NCBI GenBank assembly: GCA_964604565.1
Contig: CAZRZN010000009.1
Coordinates: forward strand, 1-41,898
Direction of reading: 5' to 3'
Length of the DNA: 41,898 nt
Origin: CAZRZN01 sp964604565
GTDB lineage: Bacteria > Pseudomonadota > Alphaproteobacteria > Rhodobacterales > Rhodobacteraceae
A program made the position numbers and the translations under genes. Below are positions 24,986 through 33,105 of the stretch, one piece after another (the first letter of the stretch is position 1; the number at the start of each line of letters is the position of its first letter). Under the pieces are notes generated by a model. The model had not been told where the DNA came from, searched no databases, and saw only the letters and a list, made by a program, of their open reading frames with translations.

Positions 24986-26278
24986 ATGGTCGACATTGCT
25001 ACCCGGGTCTGGAATCACAAATGGAAGATCGACCCGATCGTGCGGTCCCTGATCGATACCGATTTCTACAAGCTGTTGATGTGCCAGTCGGTCTTTCGCA
25101 ACAAGCGGGACACGGAGGTCACCTTTTCGCTGATCAACCGGTCGACCCACGTGCCGCTTGCGGACCTGATAGATGAGGGCGAGTTGCGTGAGCAGCTCGA
25201 TCACATACGGTCCCTGTCGCTCAGCCGTGGGGAAAGCACATGGCTGCGCGGCAATACGTTTTATGGCAAGCGGCAGATGTTCCGGTCAGATTTCATGGAA
25301 TGGTTCGAAGGGCTGCGCCTGCCGCCCTATCACCTTGAACGGGTCGGGGATCAGTATGAATTGACCTTCGAGGGGAAGTGGCCCGAGGTCATGCTGTGGG
25401 AAATCCCGGCGCTGGCAGTCCTCATGGAGTTGCGCGGGCGTGCGGTCCTGCATGACATGGGACGCTTCGAGTTGCAGATCCTTTATGCCCGGGCGATGAC
25501 AAAGCTGTGGGAGAAGGTGGAGCATTTGCGGTCAACACCGGATTTGCGGATCGCTGATTTCGGCACGCGGCGGCGGCATTCCTTCCTGTGGCAGGACTGG
25601 TGCGTTCAGGCGATGCTGGAAGGGCTGGGCAATAGTTTTGTCGGAACCTCGAACTGTCTGATCGCCAAGAACCGCGATCTTGAGGCCATTGGCACCAATG
25701 CCCACGAATTGCCAATGGTCTACGCGGCGCTGGCCGAGGGCGACGAGGCGCTTGCACGCGCGCCCTACGACGTGCTTGCGGATTGGCACGAGGAACATGA
25801 CGGCAACCTGCGGATCATCCTGCCGGACACTTATGGCACCGAGGGGTTTCTGAACCATGCTCCGGATTGGCTGGCCGGCTGGACGGGCATCCGGATCGAC
25901 AGCGGCGATCCCGTGGCCGGCGCCGAAGGGGCGATCCGCTGGTGGAAGAGCCGCGGGGAAGACCCGAAGAGCAAGCTGATCATCTTCTCCGATGGATTGG
26001 ATGAGGAAAAGATCATCGAACTTTACCGGGAATTTTCCGGTCGGGCGCGTGTATCGTTCGGGTGGGGCACGCTTTTGACGAATGATTTTCGCGGCTTGAC
26101 CGCGGACGACCGGCTGGCCCCGTTTTCGTTGGTGTGTAAGGCGGTGAGTGCAAATGGCAAGCCAACCGTGAAGCTTTCCGACAATCCGAACAAGGCGATG
26201 GGGCCAGAGCCGGAAATCGCACGCTACAAGCGGGTGTTCGGGATCGGAAAGCAGAAGCCGCTCGAGGTGGTCGTCTGA
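24986..26278 (+). CDS. pncB: Nicotinate phosphoribosyltransferase
   Basis: PncB joins nicotinate to PRPP using ATP, the second step of the Preiss-Handler salvage route after PncA. The 430-residue protein has the early block SLIDTDFYKLLMCQSVF, the FGTRRRHSFLWQDWCVQAM region with the conserved phosphorylatable histidine, GTSNCLIAK, the RIDSGDP block, and SFGWGTLLTND near the C-terminus. It ends within the usual length range. ATG 24986 has GGAGGA just upstream. The two-gene pncA-pncB unit is a common proteobacterial arrangement. Confidence 0.96.
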   Translation: MVDIATRVWNHKWKIDPIVRSLIDTDFYKLLMCQSVFRNKRDTEVTFSLINRSTHVPLADLIDEGELREQLDHIRSLSLSRGESTWLRGNTFYGKRQMFRSDFMEWFEGLRLPPYHLERVGDQYELTFEGKWPEVMLWEIPALAVLMELRGRAVLHDMGRFELQILYARAMTKLWEKVEHLRSTPDLRIADFGTRRRHSFLWQDWCVQAMLEGLGNSFVGTSNCLIAKNRDLEAIGTNAHELPMVYAALAEGDEALARAPYDVLADWHEEHDGNLRIILPDTYGTEGFLNHAPDWLAGWTGIRIDSGDPVAGAEGAIRWWKSRGEDPKSKLIIFSDGLDEEKIIELYREFSGRARVSFGWGTLLTNDFRGLTADDRLAPFSLVCKAVSANGKPTVKLSDNPNKAMGPEPEIARYKRVFGIGKQKPLEVVV

Positions 26279-26604
26279 CCGTCAAGACGAGGCGCGCCCT
26301 TTCAGAGTCGTAGCTCGCCTCCGGCAAACCGGGGGCCGAACGGCGCTCGTGCTGGCGCACATCGCCCCGCCCACCGTCCCCCGGCGCGCCCCGCAGATTT
26401 GCGTGCAACCTGTGGATTTCGATGGCGCACAGCTCATCCCATGGCCTGGCCGGAGACGGCATGTTCAATCCGACCATCCCAATTGGCTGCGGCCATCGGG
26501 AAATCTCTTGTCGGCGCGGCATTCTGGTTCACGATCCAAGCCGGTTTTACGGGTTTTCTCAGAGGTTCAGCGGGGGTATGGACGGGTGTCTCATGGAGGA
26601 CGCG
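26279..26604. other. Gap between pncB and hisC
   Basis: No convincing gene lies in these 326 bases, although the hisC frame stays open upstream of its start. A stem-loop at 26317-26336 (GCCTCCGG, loop CAAA, CCGGGGGC with one G-T pair) lies 38 bases after the pncB stop and may end that transcript, but there is no T-run. The rest presumably holds the hisC promoter; I could not assign -35/-10 boxes with confidence. Confidence 0.45.
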
Positions 26605-27690
26605 ATGACAGCGATAAAGCCACAGCCGGGTATCATGGATATTGCACTCTATCAGGGTGGAAAGGCGCATGTGGACGGCGTGACCAATGTGGTCAAGCTA
26701 AGTTCGAACGAGAATCCCTTCGGGCCCAGCCCGGCCGCCCAAGAGGCGGTCAAAAGGTCGGTTCATGAGCTGCACCGCTATCCGTCAACCGATCACGCGG
26801 CGCTGCGCTCGGCGATAGCCGATGTCTACGGCCTCGACATGGAGCGGATCATTTGCGGCGTCGGATCGGACGAGATCATTGCCTTTCTCTGTCAGGCCTA
26901 TGCCGGCCCGGGAACCGAGGTGGTGCATACCGAACATGGCTTTGCCATGTATCGGATCAGTGCGCTGGCCGCAGGTGCCACGCCGGTAGAGGTCCGCGAG
27001 CGAGAACGGGTGACCGACGTGGATGCCATCCTAGAGGGCTGCACCGAAAAGACGCGCCTTGTTTTCGTCGCCAATCCCAACAACCCCACCGGCACGATGA
27101 TCGGTCTGGCGGAGGTGGAGCGGCTGGCCGCAGGCATTCCCGAGGAATGTCTTCTGGTTCTGGATGGTGCCTATGCCGAATATGTCGAGGGGTATGACGG
27201 TGGCGCCAAACTGGTTGAGCACCGCGACAACGTGGTGATGACGCGCACCTTTTCAAAGCTCTATGGTTTGGGCGGTTTGCGCGTCGGCTGGGGCTATGGC
27301 CCCCGGGCGGTCATCGACGTGCTTAACCGCGTGCGCGGGCCCTTCAACCTGTCGACTACGGCGCTGGCCGCGGCAGAGGCGGCAGTGCGCGACACCGCCT
27401 TTGTCGAAAAATGCCGGACGGAAAACGCCCGGATGCGTGGCTGGATGGCCGAAGCGCTGGCCGAGCATGGGGTGCCCTGTGACACATCCACGGCGAATTT
27501 CGTTCTGGCGCGTTTCGCGGATCAGGCGGAGGCAGAGGACTGCGACATTTATCTGCAATCTCAGGGGCTTATCGTGCGCCGCGTGGGGGGCTACAACCTG
27601 CCCAACTGTCTCCGGATCACCGTCGGGGATGAACCGTCTTGCCGGCAGGTGGCGCATAACATCGGGTTGTTCAAGGCGGGTGTGCGATGA
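26605..27690 (+). CDS. hisC: Histidinol-phosphate aminotransferase
   Basis: A 361-residue fold-type I PLP aminotransferase. It has LSSNENPFGPSP near residue 32, a VGSDEII loop at 86-92, ANPNNPTG at 156-163, the PLP-binding LDGAYAEY with D187 and Y190, the Schiff-base lysine K218 in RTFSKLYGLGGLRVGWG, and the end LRITVGDE. In many alphaproteobacteria this enzyme also transaminates aromatic keto acids, and its coupling here to a prephenate dehydrogenase supports such a dual role. ATG 26605 follows GGAGGA by four bases. tyrA overlaps the stop by ATGA. Confidence 0.94.
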   Translation: MTAIKPQPGIMDIALYQGGKAHVDGVTNVVKLSSNENPFGPSPAAQEAVKRSVHELHRYPSTDHAALRSAIADVYGLDMERIICGVGSDEIIAFLCQAYAGPGTEVVHTEHGFAMYRISALAAGATPVEVRERERVTDVDAILEGCTEKTRLVFVANPNNPTGTMIGLAEVERLAAGIPEECLLVLDGAYAEYVEGYDGGAKLVEHRDNVVMTRTFSKLYGLGGLRVGWGYGPRAVIDVLNRVRGPFNLSTTALAAAEAAVRDTAFVEKCRTENARMRGWMAEALAEHGVPCDTSTANFVLARFADQAEAEDCDIYLQSQGLIVRRVGGYNLPNCLRITVGDEPSCRQVAHNIGLFKAGVR

Positions 27691-28607
27691 CCCAACGCTA
27701 TGAACGGGTGGCGCTTATCGGGCTTGGGCTGATCGCGTCGTCAATGTTCTGGTCGATGAAACGTGGCGGCGTCGTCGGTCATGTGGCGGGCCACGCCCGC
27801 TCCGCCGAAACGCGGGAGACGGCCGTGCGCATCGGTCTGTGCGATACCGTTCACGCGACCGCTGCCGAGGCAGTGGCAGAGGCAGACCTGATCGTTCTGG
27901 CAACGCCGATCGGCGTCATGGGCGATGTGGCGCGGGACATCGCACCCCATCTGAAGCCTGGCGCGACGGTGATCGACGTGGGTTCCGTCAAGCGGACGGT
28001 CATCGAGACAGTTGGCCCGCATATCCCCGAGGATGTGCATTTCGTGCCCTGTCATCCCATGGCTGGGACCGAGCATTCGGGGCCGGAATCCGGCTTTGCG
28101 TCCCTGTTTGACAACCGGTGGTGCCTGATCGTTCCGCAGGACGGAACAGACGCCGCGGTCATTGCCCGTCTTGAGGCATTCTGGCAGGCGCTGGGCGCAA
28201 ATACCGAGATCATGGAAACCGATCATCATGATCTGGTCTGTGCCGTGGTCAGCCATGTGCCGCATCTGATCGCCTACACGATGGTCGGTGTCGCGGATGA
28301 CCTGCGGCGTGTGTCGGATCAGGAAGTGATCAAGTTTTCCGCCGCCGGGTTTCGGGACTTCACCCGCATTGCAGCAAGCGATCCGACGATGTGGCGAGAT
28401 GTGTTCCTGACGAACAAGGATGCGACGATCGAGGTCCTGGGCCGCTTTACCGAAGAGCTTCTGGCGTTGCAGCGGGCAGTTCGGACGGGTGATGGCGAGC
28501 AGCTTCACGCTTATTTTACGCGGACCCGCGCCATTCGGCGTGGCATTCTGGAGGCCGGTCAGGATACCAATGAACCGGATTTTGGCCGCGCGAAAGTGAA
28601 CAGGTGA
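27687..28607 (+). CDS. tyrA: Prephenate/arogenate dehydrogenase
   Basis: The 306-residue enzyme oxidatively decarboxylates prephenate or arogenate in tyrosine synthesis. It has an N-terminal NAD fold VALIGLGLIASS (GxGxxA, residues 12-17), the VLATPIGVMGDV strand, DVGSVKRTVIE, the active-site CHPMAGTEHSGPESG (two conserved His), and the helical C-terminal domain with SHVPHLIAY and GFRDFTRIAASDPTMWRDVF. No ACT domain is present. The start overlaps hisC by four bases and the stop overlaps the next gene as GTGA, so three genes form one unit. Confidence 0.94.
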   Translation: MTQRYERVALIGLGLIASSMFWSMKRGGVVGHVAGHARSAETRETAVRIGLCDTVHATAAEAVAEADLIVLATPIGVMGDVARDIAPHLKPGATVIDVGSVKRTVIETVGPHIPEDVHFVPCHPMAGTEHSGPESGFASLFDNRWCLIVPQDGTDAAVIARLEAFWQALGANTEIMETDHHDLVCAVVSHVPHLIAYTMVGVADDLRRVSDQEVIKFSAAGFRDFTRIAASDPTMWRDVFLTNKDATIEVLGRFTEELLALQRAVRTGDGEQLHAYFTRTRAIRRGILEAGQDTNEPDFGRAKVNR

Positions 28608-29245
28608 CTCGACTGATCCTTGCCCTGACTTGTGTGGCGCTCCTTGGTGCCTGCGGCGCGCGGGAGCGCGCGGAGGAGGGCTTGGAGGCGGCGCGGGGAT
28701 ACGTGCAACAGGCGTTTTCCGGCGGTGGGCTGTGCGGGGATCCGGCCCTGACCGGTGAGACGGTCGGCCCTGTCCCCGGCAGGATCGCAGCTTGTGGAAT
28801 AGACAATGCGGTGCGTTTGCAGTCTGTTGCGGGCGTGCGATTGACGCAGAATGCGTTGATCGACTGCCCCACGGCAAGGGCGCTCAAGACCTGGGTAAAC
28901 ACGGCGGCAAAGCCCGCCATAGGCCGGCGAGGCGGTGGAATAGACGCCTTGAGGGTCGCGGCGCATTATGCGTGCCGGACACGCAACAACCAGCCGGGCG
29001 CGCCCGTATCCGAGCATGGGCGTGGCAAGGCGATCGACATTTCGGCGTTGATACTGGCAGACGGATCGGAAATCACGGTGCTTGAGGGCTGGCGCAACAG
29101 ACGCGACGGCAAGGCACTACGCCAGATGCACAAGGCCGCCTGCGGACCCTTCGGCACAGTATTGGGACCAGAGTCGGACCGGTTTCATCAGGACCACTTT
29201 CATTTTGATACCAAACGGCATCGCGGCGGTCCCTACTGTCGATGA
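28604..29245 (+). CDS. Extensin-like domain lipoprotein
   Basis: The 213-residue protein begins with a lipoprotein signal (TRLILALTCVALLGAC, lipidated C17) and carries the Extensin-like C-terminal domain. That domain has a LAS-metallopeptidase-like zinc pattern: SEHGRGKAIDIS with H138 and D145, and HQDHFHFD with H198 and H200. Cysteines at 44, 64, 88, 124, 180 and 212 may form disulfides in the periplasm. The likely role is cleavage or binding of peptidoglycan, but activity is unproven for the family. The GTG start overlaps the tyrA stop by four bases, so a housekeeping biosynthetic unit carries an envelope gene at its end. Confidence 0.85.
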   Translation: MTRLILALTCVALLGACGARERAEEGLEAARGYVQQAFSGGGLCGDPALTGETVGPVPGRIAACGIDNAVRLQSVAGVRLTQNALIDCPTARALKTWVNTAAKPAIGRRGGGIDALRVAAHYACRTRNNQPGAPVSEHGRGKAIDISALILADGSEITVLEGWRNRRDGKALRQMHKAACGPFGTVLGPESDRFHQDHFHFDTKRHRGGPYCR

Positions 29246-29317
29246 CCTCAGTGTGCTTTGGGTCGTTCGTGCAAGGCACGGCTATGGCGGAAAAGATCTG
29301 TTCCGTAAATCGATGGT

Positions 29318-29371
29318 CGTTCCAATGTGCGAATCTCATGGCAATGGAAAAACGATTCGCACATTGGAGCG
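29318..29371. repeat. Large inverted repeat, 14-base perfect arms
   Basis: CCAATGTGCGAATC at 29322-29335 is the exact reverse complement of GATTCGCACATTGG at 29354-29367. Four more bases on each side pair with one mismatch, giving a 17-of-18 match across an 18-base loop. No T-run follows on either strand, so it is not a normal terminator. It lies outside all recognised genes. Its role is unknown. Confidence 0.75.
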
Positions 29372-29578
29372 TTTCCAAGGCAACTGATCGGACAGGTTTC
29401 TTGGGAAAACGGAAACAATCCCCAAGAGTTCAAGTGGATTATATGGCGACGACAGACCTTTTAGACGAAAGTTGTCAGAAATCGTTGCGATCTGCCAAGT
29501 CTTCGCCCAAATTCGCATGGGAAAGCTTAAATTATGTTCCGGGACGCTCCTGCGGTTCTGGAACGGAGCAAAGACAAA

Positions 29579-29594
29579 CTCTCTCTCTCTCTCT
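29579..29594. repeat. (CT)8 microsatellite
   Basis: Eight uninterrupted CT units lie directly before the bidirectional hairpin. On the minus strand this is a purine (AG) run downstream of tlpA. It is a possible slippage site, but it is not inside a coding region. Confidence 0.8.
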
Positions 29595-29601
29595 CCAAAG
29601 C

Positions 29602-29629
29602 ACCCCGTCCGGTTACCACCGGACGGGGT
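29602..29629. terminator. Bidirectional terminator-like hairpin
   Basis: An 11-base perfect stem (ACCCCGTCCGG with CCGGACGGGGT) closes a six-base loop. It lies 14 bases after the tlpA stop on the minus strand and also at the 3' side of the hisC-tyrA-extensin unit. The following bases are TCTTGCC on the plus strand and GCTTTGG on the minus strand, so the T-tracts are weak on both sides. Its strength and place between convergent units support a shared terminator. Confidence 0.7.
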
Positions 29630-29643
29630 CTTGCCATTGACGA

Positions 29644-30210
29644 TCAGCCGCTCTCGCCAGTTTCCATGAGCGCCATCAGCACCGCCCGGGCGCTGTCCGA
29701 GGACCAATCCGCATCGCCGGTCAATCGGGCAACCTCCTGTCCTTCGGGGTTCAGGATCACCGTGACAGGCAGCCCCAGCACCGCCATCTGACGCGCCAGC
29801 ATGGATTTGGGATCGCGGTGCAGCGGGAGGTTGTCGACACCGATGTCGTCGAAGAACGCCTTCATCTTGGCGGGCGGGTTGCGTGAGGTGGCGATTGTCA
29901 CGACCTCGAAATCGTCGCCGCCAAATTCCGTCTGAAGCGCCGACAGCATCGGCATCTCCTTGCGGCAGGGCGCGCACCATGTGGCCCAGAAATTGACCAC
30001 CACCCATTTGCCCTGCCATTGCGACAGGTTCAGCGGCGCCTCGTCGAAGGTCATGAAGTCGACATCGGCCACCGGTTTCGGCTCCGCGTGAAAGACCAGC
30101 TTGCGCATGTCACCGCTTGCAGCGGCCTTTGCCGCCTCCACATCCGCGAGGACCGGATTTGCAAGCGCCATCGCGGCGGTATAGAGCAACGCAAGGCTGA
30201 GACGTTTCAT
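29644..30210 (-). CDS. TlpA-type thiol-disulfide oxidoreductase
   Basis: The 188-residue exported protein has a signal peptide (about 1-22, ending VLADV) and a thioredoxin fold. The active site WATWCAPC carries C79 and C82, and the cis-proline LPVT is in the second half. TlpA-like proteins keep apocytochrome or copper-site cysteines reduced in the periplasm, feeding cytochrome c or cytochrome oxidase assembly. ATG 30210 follows GGAGG closely and begins the signal peptide; longer forms are not supported. It is divergent from argH with only 21 bases between the two start codons. Confidence 0.92.
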   Translation of the reverse strand: MKRLSLALLYTAAMALANPVLADVEAAKAAASGDMRKLVFHAEPKPVADVDFMTFDEAPLNLSQWQGKWVVVNFWATWCAPCRKEMPMLSALQTEFGGDDFEVVTIATSRNPPAKMKAFFDDIGVDNLPLHRDPKSMLARQMAVLGLPVTVILNPEGQEVARLTGDADWSSDSARAVLMALMETGESG

Positions 30211-30231
30211 AGTACCTCCGAAGGAAACCCA

Positions 30232-31623
30232 ATGTCTGACACGACCTCGAACCGGATGTGGGGCGGCCGTTTTGCCGCCGGGCCGGACGCCATAATGGAG
30301 GCAATTAATGCCTCGATCGGCTTCGACAAGCGGTTGGCGGCCCAGGATATCGCCGGTTCGCGGGCCCATGCCGCCATGTTGGCGGTGACAGGCATCATCA
30401 GTGATAGCGATGCCGAGGCAATCAGGGAAGGTTTGCTCACGGTCTTGTCAGAGATCGACAGTGGCAATTTCGTCTTTTCGACCGCGCTTGAAGACATTCA
30501 CATGAATGTCGAGGCCCGCCTGAAGGAGGTGATCGGCGAACCGGCAGGGCGGTTGCATACGGGCCGTTCGCGCAACGATCAGGTGGCGACGGATTTCCGC
30601 CTTTGGGTGCGCGACCAGCTTGATGCCGCGGATGCCGGTCTTACGGCCCTCATAGAGGCGCTGCTGGAACAGGCAGAGGCCGGTGCGGACTGGGTGATGC
30701 CGGGCTTCACGCATTTGCAGACCGCGCAACCGGTGACATGGGGCCATCACATGATGGCCTATGTCGAAATGTTCGGCCGTGACCAAAGCCGCGTGCGCGA
30801 TGCACGCGCCCGCCTGAACGAATCGCCTCTGGGCGCTGCCGCGCTTGCCGGCACCGGGTTTCCGATAGACCGGCATGTCACGGCCGATGCGCTCGGGTTT
30901 GACCGGCCGATGGCCAATTCGCTGGACGCCGTCTCTGCTCGCGATTTCGCGCTGGAATTCCTGTCGGTGGCCTCCATCAGTGCCGTGCACCTGTCCCGCT
31001 TTGCCGAAGAACTGGTGATCTGGTCGTCCGCGCAGTTCCGTTTCGTCATTCTCTCGGATCGGTTTTCCACCGGATCCTCGATCATGCCGCAAAAGAAGAA
31101 CCCCGATGCCGCAGAACTGATCCGCGCCAAGGTCGGGCGCATCTTCGGCGCCATGACCGCCCTGATGCTGGTGATGAAGGGCCTCCCCTTGGCCTATTCC
31201 AAGGACATGCAGGAGGACAAGGAACAGGTCCTCGACGCCGCGGACAACTGGATGCTGGCACTGGCGGCGATGGAGGGCATGATCCGCGACATGCGCGCGA
31301 ATGTTCCCGCTCTGGAAGCGGCCGCCGCGTCCGGCTTTTCCACCGCGACCGATCTGGCCGACTGGCTTGTTCGGGAAACCGGCCTGCCGTTCCGTGACGC
31401 GCACCATGTGACCGGCAGCCTCGTCGCGCGGGCCGAGGCGAGGGGCTGCGACCTTGCGGATCTGACTCTCGATGAGATGCAGGCAGAACATGGCAGGATC
31501 GACGCCTCGGTCTATGATGTTCTCGGTGTGCATAATTCGGTGGCCTCCCGGACCAGCTATGGAGGAACCGCCCCGGCGCAGGTGCGAAAACAGATAGAGA
31601 TCTGGAAAGGACGTATGGCATGA
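30232..31623 (+). CDS. argH: Argininosuccinate lyase
   Basis: ArgH splits argininosuccinate into arginine and fumarate, the last step of arginine synthesis. The 463-residue protein shows the early MWGGRFAAGPDAIM block, DIHMNVEARL, the HTGRSRNDQVATD motif, GFTHLQTAQPVTWGHH, and the superfamily signature GSSIMPQKKNPD near residue 282. Length is normal. AAGGAAA precedes the ATG at 30232, although the frame is open further upstream opposite tlpA. A 42-residue lipoprotein gene overlaps its stop by ATGA. Confidence 0.97.
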   Translation: MSDTTSNRMWGGRFAAGPDAIMEAINASIGFDKRLAAQDIAGSRAHAAMLAVTGIISDSDAEAIREGLLTVLSEIDSGNFVFSTALEDIHMNVEARLKEVIGEPAGRLHTGRSRNDQVATDFRLWVRDQLDAADAGLTALIEALLEQAEAGADWVMPGFTHLQTAQPVTWGHHMMAYVEMFGRDQSRVRDARARLNESPLGAAALAGTGFPIDRHVTADALGFDRPMANSLDAVSARDFALEFLSVASISAVHLSRFAEELVIWSSAQFRFVILSDRFSTGSSIMPQKKNPDAAELIRAKVGRIFGAMTALMLVMKGLPLAYSKDMQEDKEQVLDAADNWMLALAAMEGMIRDMRANVPALEAAAASGFSTATDLADWLVRETGLPFRDAHHVTGSLVARAEARGCDLADLTLDEMQAEHGRIDASVYDVLGVHNSVASRTSYGGTAPAQVRKQIEIWKGRMA

Positions 31624-31748
31624 GGGCTTTGTCGATAGTTGCGCTGCTGGCGCTGGCTGCCTGCGGCGCGGATGGTGAGCCGGAAACACCCAAAGCCACC
31701 CCGGGTGTGTCGATTACCGGCACCGCCGAGGTCGGGATCTCGGGCTGA
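31620..31748 (+). CDS. Small LptM-like lipoprotein, 42 aa
   Basis: This short gene is easily missed. It encodes 42 residues: a lipoprotein signal MRALSIVALLALAACGAD with lipobox LAAC (C15), then a small polar, proline-rich tail ending GTAEVGISG. The ATG overlaps the argH stop as ATGA and its TGA shares a base with the ATG of the next gene (TGATG), so all three are translationally linked. Its position near argH and lysA matches the place of the small LptM (YifL) lipoproteins in other Proteobacteria, which help mature the LptD-LptE translocon. It lacks the usual GQKGPLYLP tail, so the LptM link is tentative. Confidence 0.82.
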   Translation: MRALSIVALLALAACGADGEPETPKATPGVSITGTAEVGISG

Positions 31749-32056
31749 TGTTGCGCTACCTGTGGTTGGCACTGGCCGTCTGGGGCGCAGTGCACCCGAT
31801 GTATTATTTCATGCGCTTTCTCAGCCAGCACGGCTGGGATCTCGGCGTGATGATCGACGCCTGGTATGTCAATGACAGCACCCGCGGCCTGACTTGGGAC
31901 CTGACCATCGCGGCTGTGGCGTTGACACTTTGGATCATTGCCGAGGTTGCGGCTCGCCGAAACTGGGTTGCCCTGCTGGCAATCCCGGCGACCTTCTGCA
32001 TCGGGGTCAGTTGCGGCTTGCCGCTTTACCTGTTTCTTCGGTCAGGACGCGCCTGA
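31748..32056 (+). CDS. DUF2834 membrane protein
   Basis: A 102-residue inner-membrane protein with three helices (about residues 3-24, 52-69 and 72-98), matching DUF2834 in length and pattern. A conserved WGAVHPMYYFMRFL start and a polar loop VNDSTRGLTWDLTIAA lie between the first two. Function is unknown. Its ATG overlaps the lipoprotein stop as TGATG. It ends only 3 bases before the convergent SDR gene, an unusually tight 3'-to-3' arrangement. Confidence 0.85.
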   Translation: MLRYLWLALAVWGAVHPMYYFMRFLSQHGWDLGVMIDAWYVNDSTRGLTWDLTIAAVALTLWIIAEVAARRNWVALLAIPATFCIGVSCGLPLYLFLRSGRA

Positions 32057-32059
32057 GGC

Positions 32060-32881
32060 TCAGGCCTTCAGCCATTCCGCGAAGGCCTCGGTATACTCCG
32101 GGTGCCAGCGTGACAGCGGCGGTCGGTTTTCGGCGATGTCCCCGGCCGCCCACAGGATACGCTTTGCGTCGGTCGCCCGGTCGACGTCATTGTCGGGACA
32201 CAGGATGTAGAAATCCTCGCGCGACAACGCTTCCAGCAGGAAATCAACGGTCTGCGCCGGGGTCCAGGCGCCTGCGGGTTTGTCTGGCCGCCCCTGCGCG
32301 GTCAGTGGCGTATGCACCCAGCCGGGCACGAACAGCCGCGCCTCGGTCCGGCAGCCCTCCGTGTTGCGCAATTCGTGCTGCAATGCCTCGGTAAAGGCTT
32401 TCACACCCGCCTTCGACACGTTGTAGGCAGGATCGCCCGGCGGGGTCGTGATCCCCTGTTTCGACCCGGTGTTAACGATCAGTCCGGGTCGCCCGGACGC
32501 GGCCATGTCCGGCCCGAAGATCTGGGAACTGCGAATGATCCCCCAAAGGTTTACCGCGATGATGCGTTCCCAATGGCCCTCGGTATCGAAAACGGAACTG
32601 CCGGGTTGAATCCCGGCGTTGTTGATAAGCACATCGACCGAGCCGAGCACCTCTTCCACTTGGGCCTTCAGTTCCCTCAACTGCCGCGCGTCAGCGACAT
32701 CGCAGGCCACGCCAAGAGCGGCACCCGTCTCCTCAACGGCGATATCCAGGTTCTCCCCCGCCAGATCCGCGATGCAGACCTGCATCCCGATCCCGGTCAG
32801 TCGTCGCGCGACTTCCTGTCCGATGCCCGATGCTGCCCCGGTGACGACCGCCACATTCCCGGCTCGTATGGTTCCATGCAT
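32060..32881 (-). CDS. SDR family NAD(P)-dependent oxidoreductase
   Basis: The 273-residue enzyme has classical SDR motifs: TGAASGIG (residues 15-22) for the cofactor, DV then NNAG near 89, the catalytic Ser in NTGSKQG, and YNVSK for Tyr and Lys. An aspartate after the second strand (CIADLAGEN) suggests NAD preference. The substrate cannot be told; the C-terminus (FYILCPDNDVDR, then RPPLSRWHPEY) is a pattern seen in roseobacter alcohol-dehydrogenase-like SDRs. It stands alone, convergent with the argH unit and divergent from lysA across about 220 bases. Confidence 0.9.
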   Translation of the reverse strand: MHGTIRAGNVAVVTGAASGIGQEVARRLTGIGMQVCIADLAGENLDIAVEETGAALGVACDVADARQLRELKAQVEEVLGSVDVLINNAGIQPGSSVFDTEGHWERIIAVNLWGIIRSSQIFGPDMAASGRPGLIVNTGSKQGITTPPGDPAYNVSKAGVKAFTEALQHELRNTEGCRTEARLFVPGWVHTPLTAQGRPDKPAGAWTPAQTVDFLLEALSREDFYILCPDNDVDRATDAKRILWAAGDIAENRPPLSRWHPEYTEAFAEWLKA

Positions 32882-33047
32882 GACGGCGCCTCCCTGATAC
32901 CAAGCGTAAAGGGCTTTTCGCCCAAAGTTAAAGTCCTGGCAATCATCAACGCCTCACGCCCGCCGCGCCGGGCACCTGAAGGGCCGTCAAGATCCCGCAC
33001 CCAAAGACAACCCGGTTTCTTCTCTCCACAAATACTCCGGGGGTGAA

Positions 33048-33079
33048 TTGGCCAACGGCCAAGAGGGGGCTGGCCCCCT
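33048..33079. repeat. Tandem small hairpins ahead of lysA
   Basis: TTGGCC-AAC-GGCCAA (33048-33062) is followed directly by AGGGGG-CTGG-CCCCCT (33064-33079). They lie 26 bases before the lysA start, after an AAATACTCCGGGGG stretch. I recall this composite as a dispersed intergenic element of Rhodobacteraceae, but only one copy is in the window, so the repeat status is from memory. Confidence 0.45.
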
Positions 33080-33105
33080 TGCCCGCTCTCGGCTAAAGGG
33101 CCGAC

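Larger units (their letters stand above)
29246..29643. other. Gap between extensin-like gene and tlpA
   Basis: I find no credible gene in these 398 bases. A plus-strand frame is open here but its translation is serine- and arginine-rich with no recognisable pattern. The region holds a strong inverted repeat at 29318-29371, a (CT)8 microsatellite at 29579-29594 and a bidirectional hairpin at 29602-29629, each listed separately. Confidence 0.5.

Noticed and set aside
29242..29640. 132-codon plus-strand frame in the gap before tlpA
   Set aside because: It runs through the inverted repeat, the CT microsatellite and the terminator hairpin and has no protein-like pattern or ribosome site.
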